From Streptomyces sp. SAT1 (GTDB lineage Bacteria > Actinomycetota > Actinomycetes > Streptomycetales > Streptomycetaceae), in assembly GCF_001654495.1 (NCBI RefSeq), contig NZ_CP015849.1:1075001-1139000 (forward strand): 64,000 bases of DNA. Reading direction: 5' to 3'. The translations under genes and the position numbers were made by a program. Position 1 is the first letter of the stretch, and each line of letters opens with the position of its first letter. Shown here in pieces: positions 1 to 7,362 of this stretch. Below the pieces are notes generated by a model, which was not told the DNA's origin, ran no database searches, and saw nothing but the letters and a program-made list of their open reading frames with translations.

Positions 1-1344
1 CGGGACCTGCTGGCGGGTGCCGGTGAGTACCTGGCGGGGCGCGTGGCGGACCTCGACGACGTGCGGAACCGTATCGTCGCGCGCCTGCTGGGTGTGCCGA
101 TGCCGGGTGTGCCGGACAGTGACGAGCCGTATGTGCTGGTCGCGCGGGATCTGGCGCCGGCCGACACCGCGCTGCTCGACCCGACGCTGGTCCTCGGCTT
201 CGTCACCGAGGAGGGCGGGCCGACGAGTCACAGCGCGATCCTGGCGCGGGCGCTCGGGGTGCCGGCCGTGGTGGCGCTGCCGGGGGCCGGTGAGCTGGCC
301 GAGGGCACGGTGATCGCCGTGGACGGCAGCTCCGGCGAGATCTTCGTGAACCCGAGCGAGGAGAAGAAGGAGCAGTTGGAGGCGGCCGCGGCCGAGCGCA
401 GGGCCGCGCTGGCCGCCTCCACGGGTCCGGGAGCGACCTCCGACGGGCACAAGGTGCCGCTGCTGGCCAACATCGGCGGGCCCGCGGACGTCCCGGCGGC
501 CGTCGAGGCGGGCGCCGAGGGCGTGGGCCTGTTCCGGACCGAGTTCCTGTTCCTGGACGACAACAAGAACGCGCCGTCCGAGGAGAAGCAGGTCGAGGCC
601 TACCGGCAGGTGCTGGAGGCGTTCCCCGAGGGCCGTGTGGTCGTGCGGGTGCTGGACGCGGGCGCGGACAAGCCGCTCGACTTCCTGACGCCCGCGGACG
701 AGCCGAACCCCGCTCTGGGCGTGCGTGGTCTGCGGACGCTGCTGGACCACCCGGAGGTGCTGCGCACCCAGCTGACGGCGCTCGCCAAGGCGGCCGAGGG
801 GCTGCCGGTGCACCTTGAGGTCATGGCGCCGATGGTCGCCGACCGGGCCGACGCCAAGGCGTTCGCGGACGCCTGCCGTGCGGCGGGGCTGCGGGCGAAG
901 TTCGGTGCGATGGTGGAGATCCCGTCGGCGGCGCTGCGGGCGCGGTCGGTGCTCCAGGAGGTGGAGTTCCTGTCGCTGGGGACCAACGACCTCGCGCAGT
1001 ACACCTTCGCCGCCGACCGTCAGGTGGGTGCGGTGTCGCGGTTGCAGGACCCGTGGCAGCCGGCGCTGCTCGACCTGGTCGCGCTGGCCGCCGAGGCGGC
1101 GCGGGCCGGGGGCAAGAGCTGCGGTGTCTGCGGTGAGGCGGCCGCGGATCCGCTGCTGGCGTGTGTGCTGACCGGTCTGGGGGTCACCTCCCTGTCGATG
1201 GGTGCGGCGTCTCTCCCGTATGTACGGGCCGCGCTGGCCAAGTACACGCTGGCGCAGTGCGAGCGTGCCGCCGCGGCGGCACGGGCCACGGACAGTGCCG
1301 AGGAGGCGCGCGAGGCGGCGCAGGCGGTGCTGTCCGGCGAGTGA
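1..1344 (+). CDS. ptsI: Phosphoenolpyruvate-protein phosphotransferase (PTS enzyme I), 3' part
   Basis: Enzyme I moves the phosphoryl group of PEP to HPr at the head of the sugar phosphotransferase system in the cytoplasm. The reading frame is open from the first base, so the N-terminus lies outside the window. Visible are the swivelling phosphohistidine segment GGPTSHSAI (His codon 229-231), the PEP-binding barrel with GVGLFRTEFLF, the LGTNDLAQYTFAADR segment and the active-site cysteine segment CGVCGEAAADP near the C-terminus. All key residues of the family are present, so the enzyme should be active. A strong hairpin follows. The identity is certain; only the N-terminal third or less is missing. 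Confidence 0.97.
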   Translation, partial: RDLLAGAGEYLAGRVADLDDVRNRIVARLLGVPMPGVPDSDEPYVLVARDLAPADTALLDPTLVLGFVTEEGGPTSHSAILARALGVPAVVALPGAGELAEGTVIAVDGSSGEIFVNPSEEKKEQLEAAAAERRAALAASTGPGATSDGHKVPLLANIGGPADVPAAVEAGAEGVGLFRTEFLFLDDNKNAPSEEKQVEAYRQVLEAFPEGRVVVRVLDAGADKPLDFLTPADEPNPALGVRGLRTLLDHPEVLRTQLTALAKAAEGLPVHLEVMAPMVADRADAKAFADACRAAGLRAKFGAMVEIPSAALRARSVLQEVEFLSLGTNDLAQYTFAADRQVGAVSRLQDPWQPALLDLVALAAEAARAGGKSCGVCGEAAADPLLACVLTGLGVTSLSMGAASLPYVRAALAKYTLAQCERAAAAARATDSAEEAREAAQAVLSGE

Positions 1345-1385
1345 GCGGCCGGTGAGAGGACCGGTCCGCGCACCGGCCGGTCCGT

Positions 1386-1419
1386 GAGGGGCGCTCCGCC
1401 TTCGGGCGGGGCGCCCCTC
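1386..1419 (+). terminator. Rho-independent-type hairpin after ptsI
   Basis: A GC-rich inverted repeat with arms of about 15 bp and a TTCG tetraloop lies 41 bp after the ptsI stop. It sits between two convergent genes and can serve both strands. No long T-run follows, which is normal in Streptomyces. Confidence 0.8.
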
Positions 1420-1473
1420 GTGCGTCCGGTGCCGGTTCTGTCCGGTGCCCGATCTGTTCCGTGCCGGTTCTGT

Positions 1474-2382
1474 TCAGTGTCGGTGCGGGGGTGTGGGTCC
1501 TTCGTCCCCGAGGTCGGGGGGTGTCGTGTAGTCCACGCCGGACTCGGGTGCGACGAGGTCGCCGGACTCGATGTCGGTGCAGTAGGCGTCGAAGACCTCG
1601 GCGGCGGTGAGCGGGTGCAGTCCGTCGCCGCGCAGGCGCCAGCCGTAGACGCGGTCGGGTGTGCCCGGTGCCGTGGTGCGCATGACGAGGCCGCCGGGGC
1701 TGCGGGTGGCGAGGCCGAGGGCCAGGACCGTGGTGAACTCGAGGGCTTCGGCCTCGTCGAGGCGGGTGGTGTCGTCCGGCGGGCCGTCGCCGTCCTGGTC
1801 GTCGGCGCGGAGCGCGGCGAGCAGGGTCTCGGGTGCGGTGGAGACGCTGCACACCAGGTGGCGGTTGCCGGGCGGGGCGGTGTCGAGGACGCGGACGAGG
1901 AGGCCGGCGGCCCTGGCGAAGGCGGCGCGGCCGATGTCCTCGCCGCATGCGGCGCAGGGGCCGAGCCGGGCGAGGAGGGTGGAGGCGTACTCCCAGGTGG
2001 CCTGGCGGACGGCCTCGTCGACGAGGGCGGGGACGAGTTCGGTGAGGGGCCGGCCGTCGTAGGGCAGGGCCGGGCCCGCGCCGGCGAGTTCGGCGGTGAA
2101 GCGGGCGCGGCTGGCGGCCGCGTCCGGTTCGAGGCCGGTCCGCGCGCAGAAGGCGGCGTATTCCTCGGGGTCGAAGAGGGCCACGGTGGTGTGGCCGCCC
2201 TGGGCGGCCCTGACCCTCAGGAGCGCCTCCACGTGGCGGAGGTAGGTGGTGTGGTCCTCGAAGACGAAGCTCCGGTAGCGCCGCATGGCGCGGAAGTCCT
2301 GTGCGTCGGTGAGCAGGCCGATGGTGCCGGCGATCTCGCGGCGCAGGGCGCGTCGCATGGTCCGGTGGTCGGTGTGCGCCAT
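1474..2382 (-). CDS. Conserved hypothetical protein (about 302 aa)
   Basis: I do not recognise a named family. The protein is soluble and lacks a signal peptide or membrane segment. It starts MAHTDHRTMRRALRRE, has a single CxxC (GPCAACGED) near residue 160 that could be part of a metal site, and an acidic middle (DDQDGDGPPDD). The C-terminus is His/Pro-rich. The start at 2382 is chosen because GGGGGA lies four bases upstream; an in-frame ATG at 2421 has no such site. It lies 35 bp downstream of the MFS permease gene on the same strand and is probably its operon partner. Confidence 0.75.
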   Translation of the reverse strand: MAHTDHRTMRRALRREIAGTIGLLTDAQDFRAMRRYRSFVFEDHTTYLRHVEALLRVRAAQGGHTTVALFDPEEYAAFCARTGLEPDAAASRARFTAELAGAGPALPYDGRPLTELVPALVDEAVRQATWEYASTLLARLGPCAACGEDIGRAAFARAAGLLVRVLDTAPPGNRHLVCSVSTAPETLLAALRADDQDGDGPPDDTTRLDEAEALEFTTVLALGLATRSPGGLVMRTTAPGTPDRVYGWRLRGDGLHPLTAAEVFDAYCTDIESGDLVAPESGVDYTTPPDLGDEGPTPPHRH

Positions 2383-2417
2383 GTTTCCCCCATGGTGTGC
2401 CGTGTGTGCACGGTCGA

Positions 2418-3725
2418 TCAATGCTCACTCACCGTAACCGGGGGCACTGACAACGGGGGCCGGCTGAGGCGGTCGCGGACGGTGCGGTGCTGGATGACGC
2501 AGGTCAGGGCGATGCCGCCGCCGAAGACGGCCCATCCGGCGGGGCCGGTGGCGAGGGCCGCGGTGACGGCGAGGGGGCCGACGGTGCGCTGGGCGGCCTG
2601 GGCCAGTCCGTGGACGCCGAGGTAGGTGCCCTGGGCCGCGCCGGGGGCGAGGGCGACGGACAGTTCCCAGGAGACGGTGGCGTGCAGCATCTCGGCGAGG
2701 GTGAAGGCCACGGCGGCGCCGGTGAGGAGCGCGACGGCCGTGAAAGTGCCGCCGGCCGTGGAGAGGGCGAGGGCGGTGCCGCCGAGGGCGTAGGCGACCG
2801 AGAGCGGGAGCAGGAGGGTGCGGGCCGCGGCGGTGGTGGCGCCGAAGCGTGCCAGGGGGACCTGGAGGGCGACGACCATGACGTTGTTGAGGACCATCAG
2901 CAGGGGGGCGAGGCCGTGCGGGACGTCGCTGCTGTGGGCGATGCACAGGGGGAGGCCGACCTTGAAGACCGCGTCGTCGAGGAAGAGGACGGTCTCGGTG
3001 GCGACGTAGGCGAGGTAGGTGCGGTCCCGCCACGGGGTGGCGGGCGGGGCGGTGGGGGCCGGGGCGCCGGAGGGGGTGACGGCGCGGGAGGGCGAGGGGG
3101 GTTCGCCGCAGCGCAGGGTGAGCAGTGCGACGGCGGCGAAGGAGAGGGCGTCGCCGAGGAGCAGCCACCGGTAGGCGGCGGTGGTGCCGACGGCGAGGGC
3201 GCCCGCGGCCGCGAGGCCGCCCAGGGCCCAGCCCGCGTTGGCCGCGGTGCGGTTGAGGGCCTGGTAGCGGACGCGGTCGGGGCCTGAGACGCGGGTGGCG
3301 TAGAGCTTGGTGAGGATGCTGGCGGCGCGGTCGCCGAGGCCGCCGAGGGCGGAGAAGGCGAGCAGCAGGGCGTAGTCGTCCGTGGTGAGCAGGCCCAGGG
3401 AGGCCACGGCGCGCAGGAGTTGCAGCGCGATGAGGACGCGGGTGAGCGGGAACCGGTCGGCGAGGCGGCCGCCGAGGGGGGCGCCGGCGATGCCGACGGC
3501 TCCGGCGAGGGCGGCGAGGGTGCCGACCTGGGCGAGGGAGAGTCCGGAGACGTAGGTGAAGTAGAGGACGGAAACGGAGGCCCACAGTCCGCTGCCGGTG
3601 CGGTCGACGAGGGCGACGAGGAGCATGCGGCGGCCGTCGGGGCCGCCGGGTACGCGTGGGCGTCCCGTCCTGGTGGCCGGTGTGGTGCCGCTGCCCTTGG
3701 TTCTCGTGCCGCGAGTGATGCGCAC
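2418..3725 (-). CDS. MFS transporter
   Basis: A 435-residue major facilitator permease of the inner membrane; the substrate cannot be told from sequence. After a basic, cytoplasmic N-terminal tail of about 33 residues come roughly twelve hydrophobic helices. The typical loop motif GGRLADR(F) falls between helices 2 and 3, and a central Pro/Ala-rich loop lies near residues 215-235. The start is GTG with GGGGGAG just upstream. The gene is divergent from a MocR regulator across only 47 bp that contain a perfect palindrome, so that regulator very probably controls it. An efflux role (drug or metabolite) is a guess from family resemblance. Confidence 0.85.
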   Translation of the reverse strand: MRITRGTRTKGSGTTPATRTGRPRVPGGPDGRRMLLVALVDRTGSGLWASVSVLYFTYVSGLSLAQVGTLAALAGAVGIAGAPLGGRLADRFPLTRVLIALQLLRAVASLGLLTTDDYALLLAFSALGGLGDRAASILTKLYATRVSGPDRVRYQALNRTAANAGWALGGLAAAGALAVGTTAAYRWLLLGDALSFAAVALLTLRCGEPPSPSRAVTPSGAPAPTAPPATPWRDRTYLAYVATETVLFLDDAVFKVGLPLCIAHSSDVPHGLAPLLMVLNNVMVVALQVPLARFGATTAAARTLLLPLSVAYALGGTALALSTAGGTFTAVALLTGAAVAFTLAEMLHATVSWELSVALAPGAAQGTYLGVHGLAQAAQRTVGPLAVTAALATGPAGWAVFGGGIALTCVIQHRTVRDRLSRPPLSVPPVTVSEH

Positions 3726-3754
3726 TGCTCCCCCTTGCCGGAAACTTGTCTGAA

Positions 3755-3774
3755 ATTATGTATTGATACATAAT
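3755..3774. promoter_or_regulatory. Perfect palindromic operator between MFS gene and MocR regulator
   Basis: The arms ATTATGTAT and ATACATAAT (9 bp each, 2-bp spacer) form a perfect palindrome. It is strikingly AT-rich in this GC-rich genome, lies in a 47-bp divergent intergenic region, and its last bases overlap the ATG of the regulator at 3773. The position suggests autoregulation plus control of the permease. Binding by the adjacent MocR protein is inferred, not shown. Confidence 0.7.
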
Positions 3775-5101
3775 GATCAATGTGGCAGTACATTATGCGA
3801 TCAGTGGGGCGACAGCCAAGGCGATTGCCGCGTCGGTGGAACGCGGGGTCTCCGAGGGGGCGTTGGCGCCGGGCGCGGCGCTGCCGCCGGTGCGGCGGCT
3901 CGCGGACGAACTGGCGGTGAGCCCGGGGACGGTGGCGACGGCGTACAAGGAGCTGCGCGGGCGGGGCATCGTGGTGACCCGCGGCCGGGGCGGGACCGTG
4001 GTGGCGCCCGCCCCCGCGGTGGCCTCACGCCGGCCGCCGAAGGTCCCGCGGGGGCTGCGCGATCTGGCGGGCGGGCATCCGGATCCCGCCTTCCTGCCCG
4101 CTCCGGCGCCGCCGTCCCGGCTGGCGCCCGGTGCGCGCTCGCACCGCTCGACACCCCGGCTGCCCCGGCTGGAGGACGCGGCGCGCGACTGGCTCGGCGC
4201 GGACGGGGTGCCGGTGGAGCACGTGACCTTCGCGCACGGCGCGCTGGATCTGGTGGGCCGGCTGCTCTCCGTGGAGCTGCGCCCCGGCGACGCGGTGGCG
4301 ATGGAGGATCCGGGCTATCACCACCTGCTCGACCTGGTGACCGCGTTGGGGCTGCGCAGCGTGCCGGTGGCGGTGGACGACGAGGGGATGCGGCCCGAGG
4401 CCCTGCGGCGGGCGCTGCGGGCCGGTGCGCGCGCCGTGGTGTGCAGTCCGCGCGGGCAGAACCCGTACGGCGGGTGCTTCTCGGCCGAGCGGCGCGCGGC
4501 GCTCGCCGATGTGCTGCGCGAGGAGCCGGACGTCCTGGTCCTGGAGAACGACCACGCGTCGGCGGTGGCGGACGTACCGCTGCACGCCCTCGGCTCCGCC
4601 GGTCTGTCCCGGTGGGTGCATGTGCGGACGGTGAGCAAGTTCCTCGGGGCGGACCTGCGCTGTGCGGTGGCGGCGTGCGACGCCGTCACCCTGGCGCGGC
4701 ACGACGGGCGTCTGCTGCTGACCTCGGGCTGGGTCAGCCATCTGCTCCAGGAGACGGTGCACGGGCTGCTGACCGACGAGGACACGCGTGCGCTGGTGTC
4801 CCGCGCGCGCGGGACGTACGCCGTGCGCCGCGGCGCCCTGCTCGGGGAGCTGGCGGCCCGGGGCATCGCGGCCCACGGGGCGAGCGGGATGAACGTGTGG
4901 GTACCGGTGGCCGACGAGTCGGCGGTGGTGAACGGGCTGCGGTCCCACGGCTGGTGGGTCGCGGCGGGTGCCAGATTCCGGCTGGCGTCACCGCCGGGGG
5001 TGCGGATCTCCGTGGCCGGACTGGAACCCGCGGACGCGGCCCGGCTGGCCTCCGACTTCGCCGCGGTGCTGGGCGAGTCGGAGGCCACCTACGGCGGCTG
5101 A
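3773..5101 (+). CDS. MocR-family GntR regulator with aminotransferase-like domain
   Basis: A 442-residue regulator with an N-terminal GntR winged helix (residues about 10-75; PPVRRLADELAVSPGTVATAYKEL) joined to a class I aminotransferase fold. The EDPGYHH, CSPRGQNPYGG, ENDHAS and VRTVSKFLG segments are present; Lys289 in VSKF is the expected pyridoxal phosphate Schiff-base residue. MocR proteins sense PLP or amino compounds and control neighbouring metabolic or transport genes. The start ATG overlaps the palindrome described separately and has no clear ribosome-binding site, which suggests a leaderless transcript. PtsJ, encoded next to ptsI in Salmonella, is a relative; the ptsI neighbourhood here may be a coincidence. 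Confidence 0.9.
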   Translation: MINVAVHYAISGATAKAIAASVERGVSEGALAPGAALPPVRRLADELAVSPGTVATAYKELRGRGIVVTRGRGGTVVAPAPAVASRRPPKVPRGLRDLAGGHPDPAFLPAPAPPSRLAPGARSHRSTPRLPRLEDAARDWLGADGVPVEHVTFAHGALDLVGRLLSVELRPGDAVAMEDPGYHHLLDLVTALGLRSVPVAVDDEGMRPEALRRALRAGARAVVCSPRGQNPYGGCFSAERRAALADVLREEPDVLVLENDHASAVADVPLHALGSAGLSRWVHVRTVSKFLGADLRCAVAACDAVTLARHDGRLLLTSGWVSHLLQETVHGLLTDEDTRALVSRARGTYAVRRGALLGELAARGIAAHGASGMNVWVPVADESAVVNGLRSHGWWVAAGARFRLASPPGVRISVAGLEPADAARLASDFAAVLGESEATYGG

Positions 5102-5130
5102 CCGGCGGGCGGCGGACCGGCGGGCGGCGG
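5101..5130. repeat. 15-bp tandem repeat, two copies
   Basis: The 15-base unit accggcgggcggcgg occurs twice in a row immediately after the MocR stop codon. It is non-coding and precedes the convergent terminator. Confidence 0.7.
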
Positions 5131-5137
5131 ACTCGGC

Positions 5138-5181
5138 CCCGTCCGGGCCGGGCCAAGTCCGCCGGGCCGGGCCCGGACGGG
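5138..5181. terminator. Bidirectional terminator between convergent genes
   Basis: Arms CCCGTCCGGGCC and GGCCCGGACGGG (12 bp, perfect) enclose a 20-base loop between the MocR gene and the acetoacetyl-CoA synthetase gene. It ends one base before the synthetase stop codon, read on the minus strand. Confidence 0.7.
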
Positions 5182-7149
5182 TCAGGCGCGCTTGCGGGCC
5201 AGTTCCTCGTAGAAGCGCAGCAGGCCGAGGTCGTCGACGGAGCCGGGGTTGACCGCCTTCTCCAGCGGGGTGCCCTGGAGCAGGCGTTTGACCGGGACCT
5301 CGATGCGCTTGCCGGTGAGGGTGTGCGGGACGCCGGGGACCGCGATGACCTCGTCGGGCACATGGCGCGGGGAGAGCTGTTCGCGGATGGTCCGCTTGAT
5401 GCGGTCCAGCAGCGCGTCGTCCAGGACGGCTCCGGGGGCCAGCTGGACGAAGAGCGGCATCCAGTAGCCTCCGTCGGGCTGTTCGACGCCGATGACCAGG
5501 GACTCCCTGATCTCGGGGAGCCGCTCGACGGCCTCGTAGATGTCGGCGGACCCCATGCGCACGCCCTGGCGGTTGAGCGTGGAGTCGGAGCGGCCGTGGA
5601 TGATCACGGAGCCGCGGGAGGTGAGGGTGATCCAGTCGCCGTGCCGCCATACTCCGGGGTACACGGCGAAGTAGCTGTCGTGGTAGCGGCTGCCGTCCGG
5701 GTCGTTCCAGAAGTGGAGCGGCATCGAGGGCATGGGGTTGGTGACGACCAGCTCGCCGACCTCGTCGACCAGGGGCCGCCCCTCCGGGTCCCAGGACCGG
5801 AGGTCGGTGCCGAGACAGGGGGCCTGGAGCTCGCCGATGTGGACGGGCAGGGTCGGCACGGCCCCGGCGAAGCAGGAGCAGACGTCGGTGCCGCCGCTGA
5901 CGGAGGCGATCCACAGGTCGTCACCGACCTCGTCGTGCAGCCAGCGGAACCCGTCGGGCGGGAGCGGGGACCCGGTGGTGGCGACGCACCGGATCCGGGA
6001 CACGTCGTGGTCGCGCGCCGGATGCACCCCCGCCTTGCGGCAGGCCATCACATAGGCGGCCGAGGTGCCGAAGAGGGTGGCCCCGGTGCGCTCGGCGATG
6101 CGCCACTGGGCACCCGTGTCGGGGTACCCCGGGCTGCCGTCGTACAGGACGATCGTCGTCCCGGTCAGCAGGCCGGAGACGAGGAAGTTCCACATCATCC
6201 AGCCGGTGGACGTGTACCAGAAGAAGCGGTCCCCGGGGCCCAGGTCGCAGTGCAGGCCGAGCTGCTTGAGGTGCTCGACGAGGATGCCGCCCTGGGACTG
6301 CACGATGGCCTTCGGCAGGCCCGTGGTGCCCGAGGAGTACAGCACCCACAGCGGATGGTCGAAGGGCACCTGTTCGAAGACGGGTTCTACGTCCGCCGAG
6401 GTCAGGTCGGACCAGGCGAGGGTGCCCTCCGGTGCGGCGCTGCCCAGCAGGGGGATGTGCACCACGGCGCGCAGGGTGGGCAGTTCGCGGCGCAGTTCGG
6501 CGACGACGTCGCCGCGGTCGTGCTCCTTGCCGCCGTAGCGGTAGCCGTCGACGGTGAACAGCACGACCGGTTCGACCTGCTGGAAGCGGTCGAGGACGCT
6601 GCGGGCGCCGAAGTCGGGGGCGCAGGAGGTCCAGACGGCGCCGACCGCGGCGGTGGCGAGCAGGGCGACGACGGCCTCGGGGATGTTCGGGAGATAGCCG
6701 CTGACCCGGTCCCCCGGGCGTACGCCGAGGGCGCGCAGCTCGGCGGCGAGCGAGCCGACCTGGCGGCGCAGCTCGGGCCAGGTCACCGGGCGCGGTTCGT
6801 GGGTCTCGTCCACCTGGAGGAGGGCGGGCTCGTCCGCGCGGGTGGCCGCTGCGCGCAGGGCGTGCTCGGCGTAGTTCACGGTGGCGCCGGGGAACCACTG
6901 CGCCCCGGGCATCGTGCGGTCGCCCAGCACGCGCGCGTAGGGGGTGCCGAAGCGGACGTCGAACCACTCGGTGACGGCCTGCCAGAAGCTCTCCAGGTGG
7001 TCGACGGACCAGCGGTGCAGGGCCGGGTAGCCGCCCTCGGCGGGCGCTCCGTGGTGTGCGGCAGCCCACGCCTGGAACCGCGTGATCTGGGCCTGGGCGA
7101 TCCGCTGCGGATCGGGCTGCCAGAGCGGCAGGGGATTCACGGTCGACAT
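5182..7149 (-). CDS. Acetoacetyl-CoA synthetase
   Basis: A 655-residue ANL-superfamily adenylate-forming enzyme that activates acetoacetate to acetoacetyl-CoA with ATP, feeding acetyl-CoA, polyketide and isoprenoid pools. The N-terminal ACS-type cap (PLPLWQPDPQRIAQAQITRF) is followed by the AMP-binding core with the phosphate loop YSSGTTGLPKAIV. A C-terminal lid carries NRQGVRMG and the catalytic lysine motif TLTGKRIEVPVK. Length and the whole-length match fit the AacS family rather than acetyl-CoA synthetase. The start at 7149 has GGGAG upstream; the open frame runs on far upstream but overlaps the divergent GH31 gene. It is transcribed alone, convergent with the MocR gene. Confidence 0.93.
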   Translation of the reverse strand: MSTVNPLPLWQPDPQRIAQAQITRFQAWAAAHHGAPAEGGYPALHRWSVDHLESFWQAVTEWFDVRFGTPYARVLGDRTMPGAQWFPGATVNYAEHALRAAATRADEPALLQVDETHEPRPVTWPELRRQVGSLAAELRALGVRPGDRVSGYLPNIPEAVVALLATAAVGAVWTSCAPDFGARSVLDRFQQVEPVVLFTVDGYRYGGKEHDRGDVVAELRRELPTLRAVVHIPLLGSAAPEGTLAWSDLTSADVEPVFEQVPFDHPLWVLYSSGTTGLPKAIVQSQGGILVEHLKQLGLHCDLGPGDRFFWYTSTGWMMWNFLVSGLLTGTTIVLYDGSPGYPDTGAQWRIAERTGATLFGTSAAYVMACRKAGVHPARDHDVSRIRCVATTGSPLPPDGFRWLHDEVGDDLWIASVSGGTDVCSCFAGAVPTLPVHIGELQAPCLGTDLRSWDPEGRPLVDEVGELVVTNPMPSMPLHFWNDPDGSRYHDSYFAVYPGVWRHGDWITLTSRGSVIIHGRSDSTLNRQGVRMGSADIYEAVERLPEIRESLVIGVEQPDGGYWMPLFVQLAPGAVLDDALLDRIKRTIREQLSPRHVPDEVIAVPGVPHTLTGKRIEVPVKRLLQGTPLEKAVNPGSVDDLGLLRFYEELARKRA

Positions 7150-7362
7150 GGGCGGCTCCCGGACTCTGCGCGTCGTGTGCGTCGGTCCGCGCACGTGCTG
7201 GGGTGTGCGCGTGACGCGGCTGACACGGACGATGCCATGTGATCGACTTCCGCACCAGGGTTGGCCCCACATAGTCCCTGTCGTGAAGATGTGGCCCGAG
7301 CCTGGGTGAACGGCAGTTGAACGACACCTCCGCGCGGCGCCGTCAATGGCAGGGTGATCAGC

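Noticed and set aside
3763..7242. Plus-strand open frame of 1159 codons
   Set aside because: It overlaps the MocR gene in another frame and the synthetase in antisense, and reads as low-complexity Arg/Gly/Ala. It is a shadow.
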